Numbered from the stretch's first letter, positions 25,837 through 35,467 are shown. The stretch: 57,809 bases of DNA from Legionella drancourtii LLAP12 (GCF_000162755.2 NZ_JH413817.1:79383-137191), one strand, 5' to 3'. A program made the numbers and translations. The notes: generated from the letters alone by a model not told the origin.

Positions 25837-26547
25837 ATGCGACAGGTCGTTGCCAAGATGCTTATATTGATGGCTGTAACGCCGTTTACTTTTGCTGCAG
25901 ATGTAGTAATTCCGCCGCAATTAGTTCTTGATAAAGTTCTCTTTCAGATTTCTGCAAAACAATGGGTGACAACCCAATCTGCTTTATTGGGGGTCAATAT
26001 TAGTGTTACTTTAGCGAAGGCTGATTTAGTGAAGGCGCGCGCGGATATTATGGAACGCTTAAATAAAATTGCTAAAGGTGATTGGCATTTACTGGCATTT
26101 GATCGTTCACAAGACAGTTCAGGCCTTGAAAAACTTGATGTTCAAGCGCAAGCCCGTGTGGATCAAACGGCATTGACTGATATTTATCAAAATGCAAAAT
26201 CAGTGAGTATACCAGGGGCTAAATATGAGGTCGCGAGTGTTGAATTTAAGCCTAGCATGGAAGAGACACAGACGGTTTTGGCCAAGGTTCGCGATCAATT
26301 GTATCAACAGGTAAATGATGAAATTGCGCGGATGAATAAGGCGTACCCAATGCAAAACTACAGTGTAAGTAATTTGGTTTTTGTTTCTGGAGATAATCCG
26401 CCGGTGCAGACACCTCGCGCTTATCAGGCTAAAGAAATGAACAGTATGATGATGATGGCAGGGGCGGCCGCTGCTCCCGCATTAACGGTGAGCAATGAAT
26501 TGACCTTGACTGCGATGGTGGAAGCCGCTTCTAATCGTAAACAATGA
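25837..26547 (+). CDS. periplasmic SIMPL-like protein
   Basis: The ATG at 25837 follows a TTGGAG ribosome site and gives 236 residues with a signal peptide ending TPFTFA; the longer frame from 25768 is not supported. The mature part shows alternating strands and helices (LEKLDVQAQARVDQTALTDI, KYEVASVEFKPSMEETQTVL, TVSNELTLTAMVEAA) in keeping with a SIMPL/DUF541-like fold, where a BP26-type oligomer is known. No function can be assigned. Monocistronic. Confidence 0.5.
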   Translation: MRQVVAKMLILMAVTPFTFAADVVIPPQLVLDKVLFQISAKQWVTTQSALLGVNISVTLAKADLVKARADIMERLNKIAKGDWHLLAFDRSQDSSGLEKLDVQAQARVDQTALTDIYQNAKSVSIPGAKYEVASVEFKPSMEETQTVLAKVRDQLYQQVNDEIARMNKAYPMQNYSVSNLVFVSGDNPPVQTPRAYQAKEMNSMMMMAGAAAAPALTVSNELTLTAMVEAASNRKQ

Positions 26548-26603
26548 GCGTGTAGGACGAAGGGCGGAAAACTGCTTTTGTTAAGAATAAGGAAATACGC
26601 CAT

Positions 26604-26700
26604 TCTTCCCCTAGGGGAAGAGAGCACTTAAAATGTACTTGCCACAATACTCACCCTCATCCGCCCTTACGGGTATCTTCTCTTATTGCAAGGAGAAGGA
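26604..26700. repeat. intergenic palindromic repeat element
   Basis: A perfect 18-bp palindrome TCTTCCCCTAGGGGAAGA (26604-26621) is followed by CTCACCCTCATCCGCCC, a pyrimidine-rich stretch with small hairpins ending in AAGGAGAAGG. Similar CCCTCATCCGCCC intergenic elements occur in many proteobacteria, so it is probably a dispersed repeat rather than gene control. Confidence 0.45.
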
Positions 26701-26748
26701 AAGTTTTCTTTAGCTTATTGCCAAATAATTAAATACAGGGGAATTAAT

Positions 26749-27471
26749 TTGTTAGTCGTTGAAAAAATTATCGGTCATCGCGGAGCTTCAGCTTATGCTC
26801 CTGAGAATACTTTAGTTGCCTTTAATAAAGCTTTAGATATGGGTTGTCGCTTTGTTGAGTTTGACGTGATGTGCAGCGCTGATGGCGAGCCGTTTGTCTT
26901 TCATGATGACAAATTAAAAAGAACTACCAATGGCCGTGGTGAAATTGGCCAGGTTGCCTCGTCCTATCTGCAAACACTTGATGCTGGCGCTTGGTTTTCG
27001 CGACAATTTAAAGGCGAACGTATTCCGCATTTTAAAGAGGTATTGGCGTGGTTGTCGGCAACAAATGTGCAAGCAAATATCGAAATAAAGCCTTATCCAG
27101 GTACCGATGAGCAAACTGCGGTTACCGTCTTAAGTCACTTAAATCGCTATTGGCCTGAAGGAAAAGACTTACCTCTTGTTTCCAGTTTTTCCTGGGATGC
27201 TTTAATGATGTGTCGTAATCTCGCCCCTGAAATGCCTTTGGGTTTACTCGTTCATACTTGGGATGAACAATGGTTGCAAAAAGCCAAACAATTGGCTTGT
27301 TTTTCTATTCATTTTAACCGCAGGATTTTAACTGCTGCCCGCGTTCAGGCGGTTAAGGATGCAGGATATCTTGTTTGTGCTTACACAGTGAATCGAAAAC
27401 GGCTGGCCAATAAGTTATTTCAATGGGGTGTAGATGCCGTTTTTAGTGACTATCCAGATTTACTTGCATGA
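26749..27471 (+). CDS. ugpQ: glycerophosphodiester phosphodiesterase
   Basis: Start taken at the TTG at 26749, after an AGGGGAA ribosome site; upstream in-frame sequence lies in an intergenic repeat. The product (240 residues) opens with IIGHRGASAYAPENTLVAF, the GDPD catalytic HR and E-N-T motif, then FVEFDVMCSADGEPFVFHDD with metal ligands E, D and the second catalytic His, and NIEIKPYPG. It lacks a signal peptide, so it is the cytoplasmic UgpQ type, releasing glycerol-3-phosphate from glycerophosphodiesters. Its stop overlaps the start of the UgpB gene. Confidence 0.85.
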   Translation: MLVVEKIIGHRGASAYAPENTLVAFNKALDMGCRFVEFDVMCSADGEPFVFHDDKLKRTTNGRGEIGQVASSYLQTLDAGAWFSRQFKGERIPHFKEVLAWLSATNVQANIEIKPYPGTDEQTAVTVLSHLNRYWPEGKDLPLVSSFSWDALMMCRNLAPEMPLGLLVHTWDEQWLQKAKQLACFSIHFNRRILTAARVQAVKDAGYLVCAYTVNRKRLANKLFQWGVDAVFSDYPDLLA

Positions 27472-28745
27472 ATAAATTAATTGTTTTCTTATTTCTTTTA
27501 TTATGTGCTTTGTCGGTACACGCAAAACGCATTGAACTGGTGCTTTGGCATGGTATGGCTGGTTATTTAGGTGATGAAGTTAGTGCACTTGCATATGATT
27601 TTAATCAAAGTCAAAGTGAATACTTTGTTAAACCGGTTTATAAAGGGAATTACATCGAAACTTTAACTAGCTTTGCTGCCGCCTTCAGAGCTCAGAAACC
27701 ACCGGCAATGGTACAAGTTTTTGAGGTTGGTACTGCTATCATGAGTTCACCTAAAGGGGTCATTAAGCCAGTTGATGAGCTGATGCAAGAACAAGGATTG
27801 CATTTGCCTAAAGAAGATTTTATTCCCTCTATTCGCGAATTTTACAGCAAAGATGGGCAGTTGATGGCCTTACCTTTTAATCTCTCCGTGCCGATTTTGT
27901 ATTACAACGTAGATATGCTCGCTAAATTAGGGTACACCAGTACTAATTTTCCGCGTACTTGGGAGGAGATGGAAGTATTAGCCCTGAACGTAAAAAAAGC
28001 AGGTTATCAATGTACCTATACTACAGCTTATCCGGGGTGGGTTCTTTTTGAATCATTTTTAGCAATTCATGGGTTGCCTTTAACCCAGGGGGAGCCGCAA
28101 CAGGCTGCCTTTGATACACTGCAATTAGCGCATCATTTTGCGCGCTTAAAACGTTGGCATGCTCAGCATTATTTTCGTTATGCAGGACGCGTGGATGATG
28201 CGACTGTTTTATTTACCAGCAGCATTTGTCCTTTATTTAGCCAATCCTCCGGGGCTTATAACAGTTTGGCGGCCTTAGTTCCTTTTCATTTGGGGGTTGC
28301 CAGCATGCCGTTGGATACGCAAATCAGTAAAGTACGCCATGCGAACGTTGCTGGAGGTGCCGCACTCTGGGCAGTAGCGGGGCAAACAAAAGAACACTAT
28401 AAGGGTATTGCGCAATTTTTAGTCTTTATTGCCCAGCCTAAAACACAACAACGTTGGCACGAACATACAGGTTATCTGCCATTAGGATTGCAAGGCCGTT
28501 ATGCCGATATTTTGAAAAACAGCCAGCATCCCAATTTATTATTGGCACAAACCGATCTCAAAACGAATTGGCTCGATAAGCCATTGCGCTACGAGGGACC
28601 ACAAAATCAAATTCGTAGTATTAATGATGAATTATTAGAGGCCATGTTTGCGGGTTTAATAAGCCCTGATGCGGCGCTACATGAGGCCTCCAGGCGTACA
28701 AATCATGTCTTGTTACGCTTTGCACGCAATACTAAAAGTGACTAA
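27468..28745 (+). CDS. ugpB: glycerol-3-phosphate/glycerophosphodiester-binding protein UgpB
   Basis: 425 residues with a signal peptide (VFLFLLLCALSVHA) and the UgpB phrases IELVLWHGMAGYLGDEVSAL, FNQSQSEYFVKPVYKGNY and QEQGLHLPKEDFIPSIREFY. It is the periplasmic substrate-binding part of the Ugp ABC importer. ATGA overlap with the phosphodiesterase gene shows a functional pair: uptake of glycerophosphodiesters and their cleavage. The membrane and ATPase subunits are not adjacent and must be encoded elsewhere if the importer is complete. Confidence 0.9.
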   Translation: MNKLIVFLFLLLCALSVHAKRIELVLWHGMAGYLGDEVSALAYDFNQSQSEYFVKPVYKGNYIETLTSFAAAFRAQKPPAMVQVFEVGTAIMSSPKGVIKPVDELMQEQGLHLPKEDFIPSIREFYSKDGQLMALPFNLSVPILYYNVDMLAKLGYTSTNFPRTWEEMEVLALNVKKAGYQCTYTTAYPGWVLFESFLAIHGLPLTQGEPQQAAFDTLQLAHHFARLKRWHAQHYFRYAGRVDDATVLFTSSICPLFSQSSGAYNSLAALVPFHLGVASMPLDTQISKVRHANVAGGAALWAVAGQTKEHYKGIAQFLVFIAQPKTQQRWHEHTGYLPLGLQGRYADILKNSQHPNLLLAQTDLKTNWLDKPLRYEGPQNQIRSINDELLEAMFAGLISPDAALHEASRRTNHVLLRFARNTKSD

Positions 28746-28754
28746 TTCTATGAC

Positions 28755-30536
28755 TTATAATGGCTCCAGAAAGTTTTCAAGGTTTGGTTTTTGATTTAGG
28801 CGGTACTGATAAACTACATAAAAAGCCATTACATTTTTTAAATAATTACGTGTTTCCTGCCATGGTAAGGTCTCAATCCAAACATCAATTTCTTTGGGTG
28901 GATGGTTTCTTAACCAATAAACCACCTGCTTGGGGCCAGCATTATACGCGGCGGCAATTAGTATGGGATGATTACTAAAGCGTTTTGATAATTGTTTTAA
29001 ATAAGCCACACCAATGTTGATATTTTTTTCAGACAAAAATAATTGATTTTGATTGGTGTAAGGAATCTTATCTGCCTTAGAAACTACGCCTGCAGTATAG
29101 GGCATTACCTGCATCAAGCCGCGCGCACCAACTGAAGATGTTGCATCTTCCCTGAAGCCGCTTTCCTGGCGAATAATGGCGTAAATAAATTCAGGTGGTA
29201 CCTCATATTTTTTAGAATATTGTTTAACCGCATCTTTATAAGCCAAGGGGAATCTTAATGAGAGTTGATTGTTTAAGGTCTCATTATTACTTAAGTATAC
29301 TGATTTACCATGCCACTGCAGTGTCGTATCAATCCAATAAACTAAGGCGCTGGCCTCATCTTTAGGTAGTTCACTGATAAAATCATTGAGTAATCGCGAG
29401 GCCTGTAACGTATTTTTGTTGCTATATAAGGTTTTAACCTGGTCAATAAAGGCCTGGTAAGGTTTTAAGACATCCAAATTGTTTATTGGGGGCTCATTAG
29501 TGAAGCTAGGCGTTTGTTTAAGGCGAAGACTGGCCAGAAACCCATAGTATTGCCGGCTTTTGGCCAAAGGCTCATAGACCACACGGGCTTCGGCGGTTTT
29601 ACCTTGTTCTTCTAAAGAACGTGCCAGCCAATATTGCCAACAGGGAGCATCTTTATTTTTTGAATCATTGATTAAGGCCGTTACCTGCGGCCAGTCTTGG
29701 CGTTTTAAGGCAAAGCGTATTTGCCAATCCAGCAAGATGTCATTATAGTATTGCGGTTGTACTTTGGCGAACCATTGCAGTGTATCTTCATTATTGCGCA
29801 TGGCTTTATACAACGCAACATGGGCGAGAAAAGCTTGTTGTTGTGCCGAATCAAGTATGAGTTTGGTTTTGCCTTGTTGCCATAGTTGCAATGCGCTTTC
29901 CATGTTAATGGAGATTAGGCGTTTGAGGCCATAAAGATAAATAGCACTGTTTAAACCACCGGCATTAAGTTTATTAATCGTTCTTGGGTTTTGATACACC
30001 GCATTTAATGCTTGAATTTCTGTTGGATGCGGCATTTTATATTGTTTTAGCAAATAACGTGCTAATTGAATGTTGCGTTTATCTAGGGCAAGGGCGATGC
30101 GTTGCGTAATTAGTTCCTGATTAAAGTCATCATTCTTCATCAATAAGTCAAATAAATTATTGCAGGCTTGGGGTCTTGAGTCACCCGTTAACCACAATGG
30201 GATGGAATCTTTAAGTGCTTCTTGCTGGGCGCCAGTATTATATTTCGCCATTTGTTCATAGCAGACAAGATTCATGTCGTTAGACGGTTGATAATACTGG
30301 GTATAGTTTGCCCAATCTTTGGTACGTGCGAGTTCATAAAGCCAGCGTTCACGTAATTTATTGGAAAGTGGGGTGGTGCCTTTAATAAAATCGAGAAAGA
30401 TGGGCGTTGGGGTAATTGGCAGATGTTGGCTTAACGAAGTATAGGCATTAAAACGTTCCATATACTCTTGTCCCGAAAGTGCCAGGCAAGCCTGTGATCC
30501 GATGAGTCCGCATAACACGATGATTAATTTTTTCAT
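28755..30536 (-). CDS. slt: soluble lytic murein transglycosylase
   Basis: 593 residues: signal peptide (LIIVLCGLIGSQACLA), a long alpha-helical superhelix (about 20-420) as in Slt70, then the SLT catalytic domain with IIRQESGFREDATSSVGARG (catalytic Glu) and LMQVMPYTA, followed by NINIGVAYLKQLSKRF and AAYNAGPKQVVYWL. It cleaves peptidoglycan glycan strands to 1,6-anhydro products in the periplasm. Convergent with ugpB with only nine bases between the stops. Confidence 0.9.
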   Translation of the reverse strand: MKKLIIVLCGLIGSQACLALSGQEYMERFNAYTSLSQHLPITPTPIFLDFIKGTTPLSNKLRERWLYELARTKDWANYTQYYQPSNDMNLVCYEQMAKYNTGAQQEALKDSIPLWLTGDSRPQACNNLFDLLMKNDDFNQELITQRIALALDKRNIQLARYLLKQYKMPHPTEIQALNAVYQNPRTINKLNAGGLNSAIYLYGLKRLISINMESALQLWQQGKTKLILDSAQQQAFLAHVALYKAMRNNEDTLQWFAKVQPQYYNDILLDWQIRFALKRQDWPQVTALINDSKNKDAPCWQYWLARSLEEQGKTAEARVVYEPLAKSRQYYGFLASLRLKQTPSFTNEPPINNLDVLKPYQAFIDQVKTLYSNKNTLQASRLLNDFISELPKDEASALVYWIDTTLQWHGKSVYLSNNETLNNQLSLRFPLAYKDAVKQYSKKYEVPPEFIYAIIRQESGFREDATSSVGARGLMQVMPYTAGVVSKADKIPYTNQNQLFLSEKNINIGVAYLKQLSKRFSNHPILIAAAYNAGPKQVVYWLRNHPPKEIDVWIETLPWQETRNYLKNVMAFYVVYQYRLNQKPNLENFLEPL

Positions 30537-30553
30537 AAATCTTCTTCGTCGAA

Positions 30554-31207
30554 TTAAATGTTCGTTAATTGTGCACGCATAGTGTTAATCGTTTCTTGAT
30601 AATTATTGCTGTTGAATATAGCTGAACCGGCAACAAATTGATTAGCACCTGCGTGTGCCAAAGTAGCAATATTTTTGCTTGTAACACCGCCATCCACACA
30701 TAGATCCAATTGTGGGTAGCGTTGGCGAATTTGCGTTATTTTTTCAATGATTTCTGGAATTAATTTTTGGCCACCAAATCCTGGATTGACGGTCATGACT
30801 AAGACAAAATCAAGTTTGTATGCACACCAGGTTAACACGTCAATCGATGTTGCTGGATTTAATACCAAGCCTGTGGCACAGCCCAAATCTTTAATCAGTT
30901 GCAAGCTGCGGTCTAAATGAATGGTTGCATCTGGATGTATGCTGATACGCTTGGCTCCAGCTTTGGCAAAGGATTCAATAAGAGCATCCACTGGCTTAAC
31001 CATGAGGTGGACATCTATGGGGAGCTGAGGAAAACGTTTGATTAATGCGGCACAAAAAGCAGGGCCGAAGGTTAGGTTGGGGACATAATGATTGTCCATT
31101 ACATCAAAATGAATGTAGTCCGCACCTGCCAACATGACCGCGCCCACTTCGTCGCCAAGACAGGTGAGATCTGCAGAGAGCATTGAGGGTAAAATTTGGT
31201 AGGTCAT
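30554..31207 (-). CDS. rpe: ribulose-phosphate 3-epimerase
   Basis: 217 residues, standard size. It starts LPSMLSADLTCLGDEVGAV, has the metal and catalytic motifs HFDVMDNHYVPNLTFGP and VDVHLMVKP-type (PIDVHLMVKPVD), MTVNPGFGGQKLIPE and LCVDGGVTSKN. TIM-barrel enzyme of the pentose phosphate pathway. It lies 17 bases upstream of slt on the same strand and may be co-transcribed with it. Confidence 0.95.
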   Translation of the reverse strand: MTYQILPSMLSADLTCLGDEVGAVMLAGADYIHFDVMDNHYVPNLTFGPAFCAALIKRFPQLPIDVHLMVKPVDALIESFAKAGAKRISIHPDATIHLDRSLQLIKDLGCATGLVLNPATSIDVLTWCAYKLDFVLVMTVNPGFGGQKLIPEIIEKITQIRQRYPQLDLCVDGGVTSKNIATLAHAGANQFVAGSAIFNSNNYQETINTMRAQLTNI

Positions 31208-31687
31208 GGTGTGATTTTTTTAAATTTTGCGATGGTATATATCATATGCTGTTCACCAGAAACATTCTATAAAAAAGACTTTTTCCGGTGAAAGAAGTTT
31301 CTTCAATAAGCTAGAACTGAGAGACACATGTTACATGTAGGCTGGTCGTGCCTTATTAATGAAAAGTGGCGTGAATCAAGAACAACAAAAAGTAATTAGT
31401 GTTATCTTGAATAAAGCAACTGAAGAAATTAATAAAATTCTATTTTAAGATACGAGCATGTAAACGACGAACTTAGTAGTACAAAAAATACGTCACCCAA
31501 TTAAGATGCGTATGTTACAGGTGTGTTGTGAGTAGGACTTGATGCGTACGGACAGAAAAAACGGCTAAAATAATAAGCACGCATTGTTCTTAGAAAGCAT
31601 GTTCTTCTTTTGATTTGATGTTTGATTGTCTGGAATTCGAAATTAATATAGCATAGCCCAAATAAAAAGCCGGACACCATTATCTAT
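31208..31687. other. gene-poor stretch with one short coding remnant
   Basis: This AT-rich gap separates rpe from the surface-sugar island. A 29-codon frame at 31359-31448 (MKSGVNQEQQKVISVILNKA and a short helical tail, INKILF) looks like the C-terminal end of a lost helical protein. I see no RNA gene, repeat or convincing promoter in the rest. Confidence 0.35.
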
Positions 31688-32077
31688 ATGCTAAAAAATC
31701 ATCTTATTCGCTTTATGTTTGTTGGGTTATTAAATACTTTATTTGGATATAGTTTATATGCCCTTTTTATTTATTTAGGATTTATATATTATCTGGCCAT
31801 TATATTTTCAACTGCTTTAGGTGCTTTATTCAATTTTAAAACGATTGGCAAATTAGTCTTTAATAGTAATGATAATAGCTTATTTTTTTTGTTTATTTTT
31901 TATTACTTAGCTCTTTCACTATTAAATATTTGCCTGGTAAATTTTTTTACAAAATTTATAAATGATTATTATGTAAGTGGCTTTCTCTCTGTTGTTATCT
32001 GTGCTTTGGCTTCTTTCATTATAAATAGGAAACTTATGTATAAACCAAAGGAATTCATCTGTGAAAAAATTAATTAG
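31688..32077 (+). CDS. gtrA: GtrA-family membrane protein (lipid-linked sugar flippase-like)
   Basis: 129 residues with four membrane helices, starting LIRFMFVGLLNTLFGYSLYA, the GtrA signature, and with the small loop FNFKTIGKLVFNS. GtrA proteins are thought to flip undecaprenyl-phosphate-linked glucose across the inner membrane. Its end overlaps the GTG start of the GtrB-like gene by 17 bases, the standard pair. Marks the left edge of the AT-rich glycan island. Confidence 0.85.
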   Translation: MLKNHLIRFMFVGLLNTLFGYSLYALFIYLGFIYYLAIIFSTALGALFNFKTIGKLVFNSNDNSLFFLFIFYYLALSLLNICLVNFFTKFINDYYVSGFLSVVICALASFIINRKLMYKPKEFICEKIN

Positions 32078-32996
32078 TATTGTAACGCCCTGTTACAACG
32101 AAGAAGATAATGTTGAGGAGTTATTTAGGCGAGTAGAGAAGGTTTTTAATACCCAACTACCACAGTATGATTTCGAGCATATTTTTATTGATAATGCTTC
32201 TACAGATAAGACAGTGGAAAAGCTTAAAGCCATGGCTTTAACTGATGCGCGAGTAAAGTTGATTATTAATTCCAGAAATTTTGGTCATGTCCGATCGCCT
32301 TTATATGGATTATTACAAGCAAGTGGCGACGCGGTTATTTCCGTTGTTGCCGATCTTCAAGATCCGCCAGAAATGATTCCAAGCTTCATTGAAAAATGGG
32401 AAGAGGGCAATGACATTGTTCTTGCGATAAAAAAAGACAGCGAAGAAAATAAAATAGTTTTTAGAATACGAAAATTTTATTACAATCTTTTAAGTCGGCT
32501 CTCGGAAGTAAAAATTTTCAAAAACTACACTGGCTTTGGTCTTTATAATCGCAAAGTAATGGATGCACTAAGAACATTTCAAGATCCTTATCCTTTTTTT
32601 AGGGGGATGATCGCCGAAGTAGGATTTAAGGTTGCTGAACTTGCATATAACCAGCCAGTAAGAGAGAAAGGGATAACTAAAAATAATTTTTATTCTCTTT
32701 ATGATATGGGGATCTTGGGTATCATGAATAACTCTAAAGTTCCTCTTAGACTGGTTGTATTTCTGGGCTTTATTTTGAGTTCCATTTCTGCCTTCGTTGG
32801 TTTAGGTTATCTCATCGCTAAAATTATCTATTGGAATGAAATGAAACTGGGCATGGCTCCTTTAGTAATAGGCGGAGCCTTTGCTTTCTCAATTATGATT
32901 TTTTTCTTAGGAATTATTGGTGAATACATTGGCGCAATTTATACCCAAGTCTTAAATAGACCCTTGGTTTTTGAAAAAGATAGAATCAATTTTTAG
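32061..32996 (+). CDS. gtrB: GtrB-like undecaprenyl-phosphate glycosyltransferase
   Basis: 311 residues from a GTG start. The GT2 domain begins ISIVTPCYNEEDNVEELFRR, with the nucleotide-binding DNASTD and the metal-binding VVADLQDPPEM motif; FGLYNRKVMDAL follows. Two C-terminal membrane helices (VVFLGFILSSISAFVGLGYL; LVIGGAFAFSIMIFFLGIIG) anchor it. It transfers a sugar from a nucleotide donor to undecaprenyl phosphate on the cytoplasmic face. With GtrA it supplies a lipid-linked sugar to a periplasmic glycosyltransferase. Confidence 0.85.
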   Translation: MKKLISIVTPCYNEEDNVEELFRRVEKVFNTQLPQYDFEHIFIDNASTDKTVEKLKAMALTDARVKLIINSRNFGHVRSPLYGLLQASGDAVISVVADLQDPPEMIPSFIEKWEEGNDIVLAIKKDSEENKIVFRIRKFYYNLLSRLSEVKIFKNYTGFGLYNRKVMDALRTFQDPYPFFRGMIAEVGFKVAELAYNQPVREKGITKNNFYSLYDMGILGIMNNSKVPLRLVVFLGFILSSISAFVGLGYLIAKIIYWNEMKLGMAPLVIGGAFAFSIMIFFLGIIGEYIGAIYTQVLNRPLVFEKDRINF

Positions 32997-33040
32997 TTTT
33001 AAAGCACTGATTTATAAAAGCGATTAGGGCTGTTTTTTAG

Positions 33041-33060
33041 GTTGGGCCAACGAGCCCAAC
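33041..33060. repeat. small intergenic hairpin
   Basis: GTTGGGC and GCCCAAC (7-bp arms, loop CAACGA) between the converging gtrB and polytopic protein genes. There is no T-run after it on either strand, so it may be a dispersed hairpin rather than a terminator. Confidence 0.45.
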
Positions 33061-33128
33061 GTACACTATATTCGTGCTCTATTCTACCAAAAGAGTAAAA
33101 TAGAGTATGTTTCCGTCTTTATCCCATC

Positions 33129-34439
33129 CTACTGAATCTCGCCACGTTGCACTGATAGAATATAGCTTGGCGTTAAAGCATGGTAAACAGCATTCATTAG
33201 ATTCATATATAAAAAGAACGCTACAAAGGGTAGTAACAGCTTTAAATTCTTTGCCCTTAATAATTGCCAAAACTGATATAAAGCAAAAGGAAAGAGCAAA
33301 AGATAGATAGCAAAAGTGAATCTATCTTCCAGGCCTGAAAATATATGCAGCAAAATACAGAAAAATACGCCAATGATTATTGCTCGTCTTTGTTTAATGG
33401 CTATATTTTTATATTGAAGAATTAAGCCACAAAAACCAAAGTAAACAATGAAGCTGGACAAAAATACAATTACTTTCTGAAATGATTCAGAGATATTCTG
33501 ATAGACAAACAAGGTATAATGAGAAAATATCATTAATATTTTTAACATCAGATAAGATAACCCATTAATGCTAAACCAATAAAATTTATGGCTGCTGCTT
33601 GTTACAAATGGATTTGGAAAAACATTGGCGACAGCCGTTGGTATAAAAGAAAACGAGACATGAGTAGCCTCTTTGCCCCATGAATATTGTAATTTACCTA
33701 AACTCATCGCTGGGAAGGGGGTTAATTTATCGAAGGTATGATAATTGTAATAGATTTGCGGTAAAAAAACGATTAAGGCAGTGATGCCAAAAATGAATAA
33801 AGAGACAAAAATTTCTCGTAGTTGTTTTTCCTCAAGACACTCCCAAAAAAAGATCAAGGAAATAAAAGCAAAAAGCCATAAATTAGCGGGACGCACTTCT
33901 ACTGCATAGGCAGAAACCAAACCGAGCAAAAAAACTCTAAAATAGCTTTTTCTCATCCCAAAGAATATGGCGATACTGATAAGTAATAAGCAATTTGAAA
34001 GAGACTCAGTTAATGTAACACTAAGGTAGCTTAGTATATAAATATTTAATAACAGGCTAGCGAAAATAAATAACCTGAACCGTTCATTTTTAGTGAGTGA
34101 CCGTGCTACTAAATAGGCCGCGCCAACGTACATAACAAATTGCCACACTAAAACATGAAAAGCATAGATTCGCTTAAGAGGCGTTATCAAATTGATGAAA
34201 TAGAGAATAAATGGATAGCCGTAAGTTCTTACTTCCCCCGTTCCCGTAACAAACAAGTTTTTAGCCAATTGTATATATCCTATGGCATCACCTACACCAA
34301 CACCTTGACCCTGCGTACAAAACAGTACGGGTTTTTGCCATTGATAAAAAATATAGCTCAATGCAAAAGAAGCAGCAATTAAGCTAAAATAGTACCAATA
34401 AAAGTACCTACTCTCTGTTTTGTTGATACTTGCTATCAT
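33129..34439 (-). CDS. polytopic glycosyltransferase-like membrane protein
   Basis: 436 residues with roughly 10-12 membrane helices. After the first helix comes a periplasmic loop with GVGVGDAIGYIQLAKNLFVT and TYGYPFILYFINL; an Asp in a G-D-A-x-x-Y loop followed by a G-YP motif is typical of GT-C (GT39/ArnT/PMT-like) enzymes that use lipid-linked sugar donors. Basic C-terminal half. Next to GtrA and GtrB it is the natural candidate for the periplasmic transferase that decorates the O-chain. Very AT-rich. Exact acceptor unknown. Confidence 0.65.
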   Translation of the reverse strand: MIASINKTESRYFYWYYFSLIAASFALSYIFYQWQKPVLFCTQGQGVGVGDAIGYIQLAKNLFVTGTGEVRTYGYPFILYFINLITPLKRIYAFHVLVWQFVMYVGAAYLVARSLTKNERFRLFIFASLLLNIYILSYLSVTLTESLSNCLLLISIAIFFGMRKSYFRVFLLGLVSAYAVEVRPANLWLFAFISLIFFWECLEEKQLREIFVSLFIFGITALIVFLPQIYYNYHTFDKLTPFPAMSLGKLQYSWGKEATHVSFSFIPTAVANVFPNPFVTSSSHKFYWFSINGLSYLMLKILMIFSHYTLFVYQNISESFQKVIVFLSSFIVYFGFCGLILQYKNIAIKQRRAIIIGVFFCILLHIFSGLEDRFTFAIYLLLFPFALYQFWQLLRAKNLKLLLPFVAFFLYMNLMNAVYHALTPSYILSVQRGEIQ

Positions 34440-34462
34440 TCGACTTTCCTCTTTGTCTACGT

Positions 34463-35467
34463 TTATATTCCGTCTGCTAGCACTAGAGCCGCTGTTGCAT
34501 TCTGGTCACTATTTTTTATCATTTTTAGTGGCGAAGTATTCGCGTACATTAGGCTCGTTGCTTCTTCAATAATGCATTGCATGGATGTTTTCTGGGGCTT
34601 ATATCCCCAAAAAGCAGCTTTATAATTTTCTGAATAATATTTCTTTTTCAAGCCTGTTGCATTGATACTTAAATCTGCAGATTCAGTATATGAAAACGAA
34701 AAGCTGAAATTTTCTTTGATAGCGGTTAAAAGGGAGAATTTATCAATAGGGGCTTGGCTGTAGCAATCAAACACTTCATTTATAGAATCTTCTGCAAGTA
34801 TTAAAGAAACTATTTGATAGAAATCTTGGGGATGCAAGAAATCGCGCCATATATTCTGCGCGTTGGTATAAAAATGTTCTTGATTTTTAACTGCTCTTAA
34901 AATATCCGTAATTAAATAACGGTTAGTTAAGTCTATATTTCTACTAAAATAATTAAAAATTCTTAAATCAATAATATTTAAATGACGCAAGCTACGATGC
35001 AGTAATTCACAATAAATTTTGGATTTTGCATACCAGTCTGTTTCAAGCTGATTATTTAGATCAAGACAGGTTTTGCTGCATTCATCAACCGGTTTTTCAA
35101 AATTTGAGCCATAAGCTATGCCACTACTTAAAAAAATGTATTTTGTCTTAGGATGGTTATGTAAATAATCTAAAGCCATTTTATCGTATTCTGCGGTAAT
35201 GGCAAAAATAGAAGCACCCATAGCTTTTGCATCAGCAGGATTGCCAACGCCAATAAAATTAATGATGGCATCGTAAGAATTATCTTTATTAAATTGAGAA
35301 TAAGTTTTTACCTTAAAAATTGCTGGTAAATTTTCTATGCTTAACCAAGTTAATAAAACCTCAGGATTACGTCCATATAAATCAAGCGCAACATCATTGC
35401 GAAGAGCAATGGTACGGATAAAATCTTGAGCTATATAGCTCGTAGCACCTAAGACAGCAATTCTCAT
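34463..35467 (-). CDS. YerF-like NAD-dependent reductase of a branched sugar
   Basis: 334 residues with a Rossmann start MRIAVLGATSYIAQDFIRTI and a short-chain-type Y-x-x-x-K in WYAKSKIYCELL; FLSSGIAYGS precedes it. This is an extended SDR. Its start overlaps the stop of the YerE-like gene by four bases. In yersiniose A synthesis YerF reduces the acetyl branch left by YerE to a 1-hydroxyethyl group; position and family support that role, but the sequence alone would only say NAD-dependent epimerase/dehydratase. Confidence 0.65.
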   Translation of the reverse strand: MRIAVLGATSYIAQDFIRTIALRNDVALDLYGRNPEVLLTWLSIENLPAIFKVKTYSQFNKDNSYDAIINFIGVGNPADAKAMGASIFAITAEYDKMALDYLHNHPKTKYIFLSSGIAYGSNFEKPVDECSKTCLDLNNQLETDWYAKSKIYCELLHRSLRHLNIIDLRIFNYFSRNIDLTNRYLITDILRAVKNQEHFYTNAQNIWRDFLHPQDFYQIVSLILAEDSINEVFDCYSQAPIDKFSLLTAIKENFSFSFSYTESADLSINATGLKKKYYSENYKAAFWGYKPQKTSMQCIIEEATSLMYANTSPLKMIKNSDQNATAALVLADGI

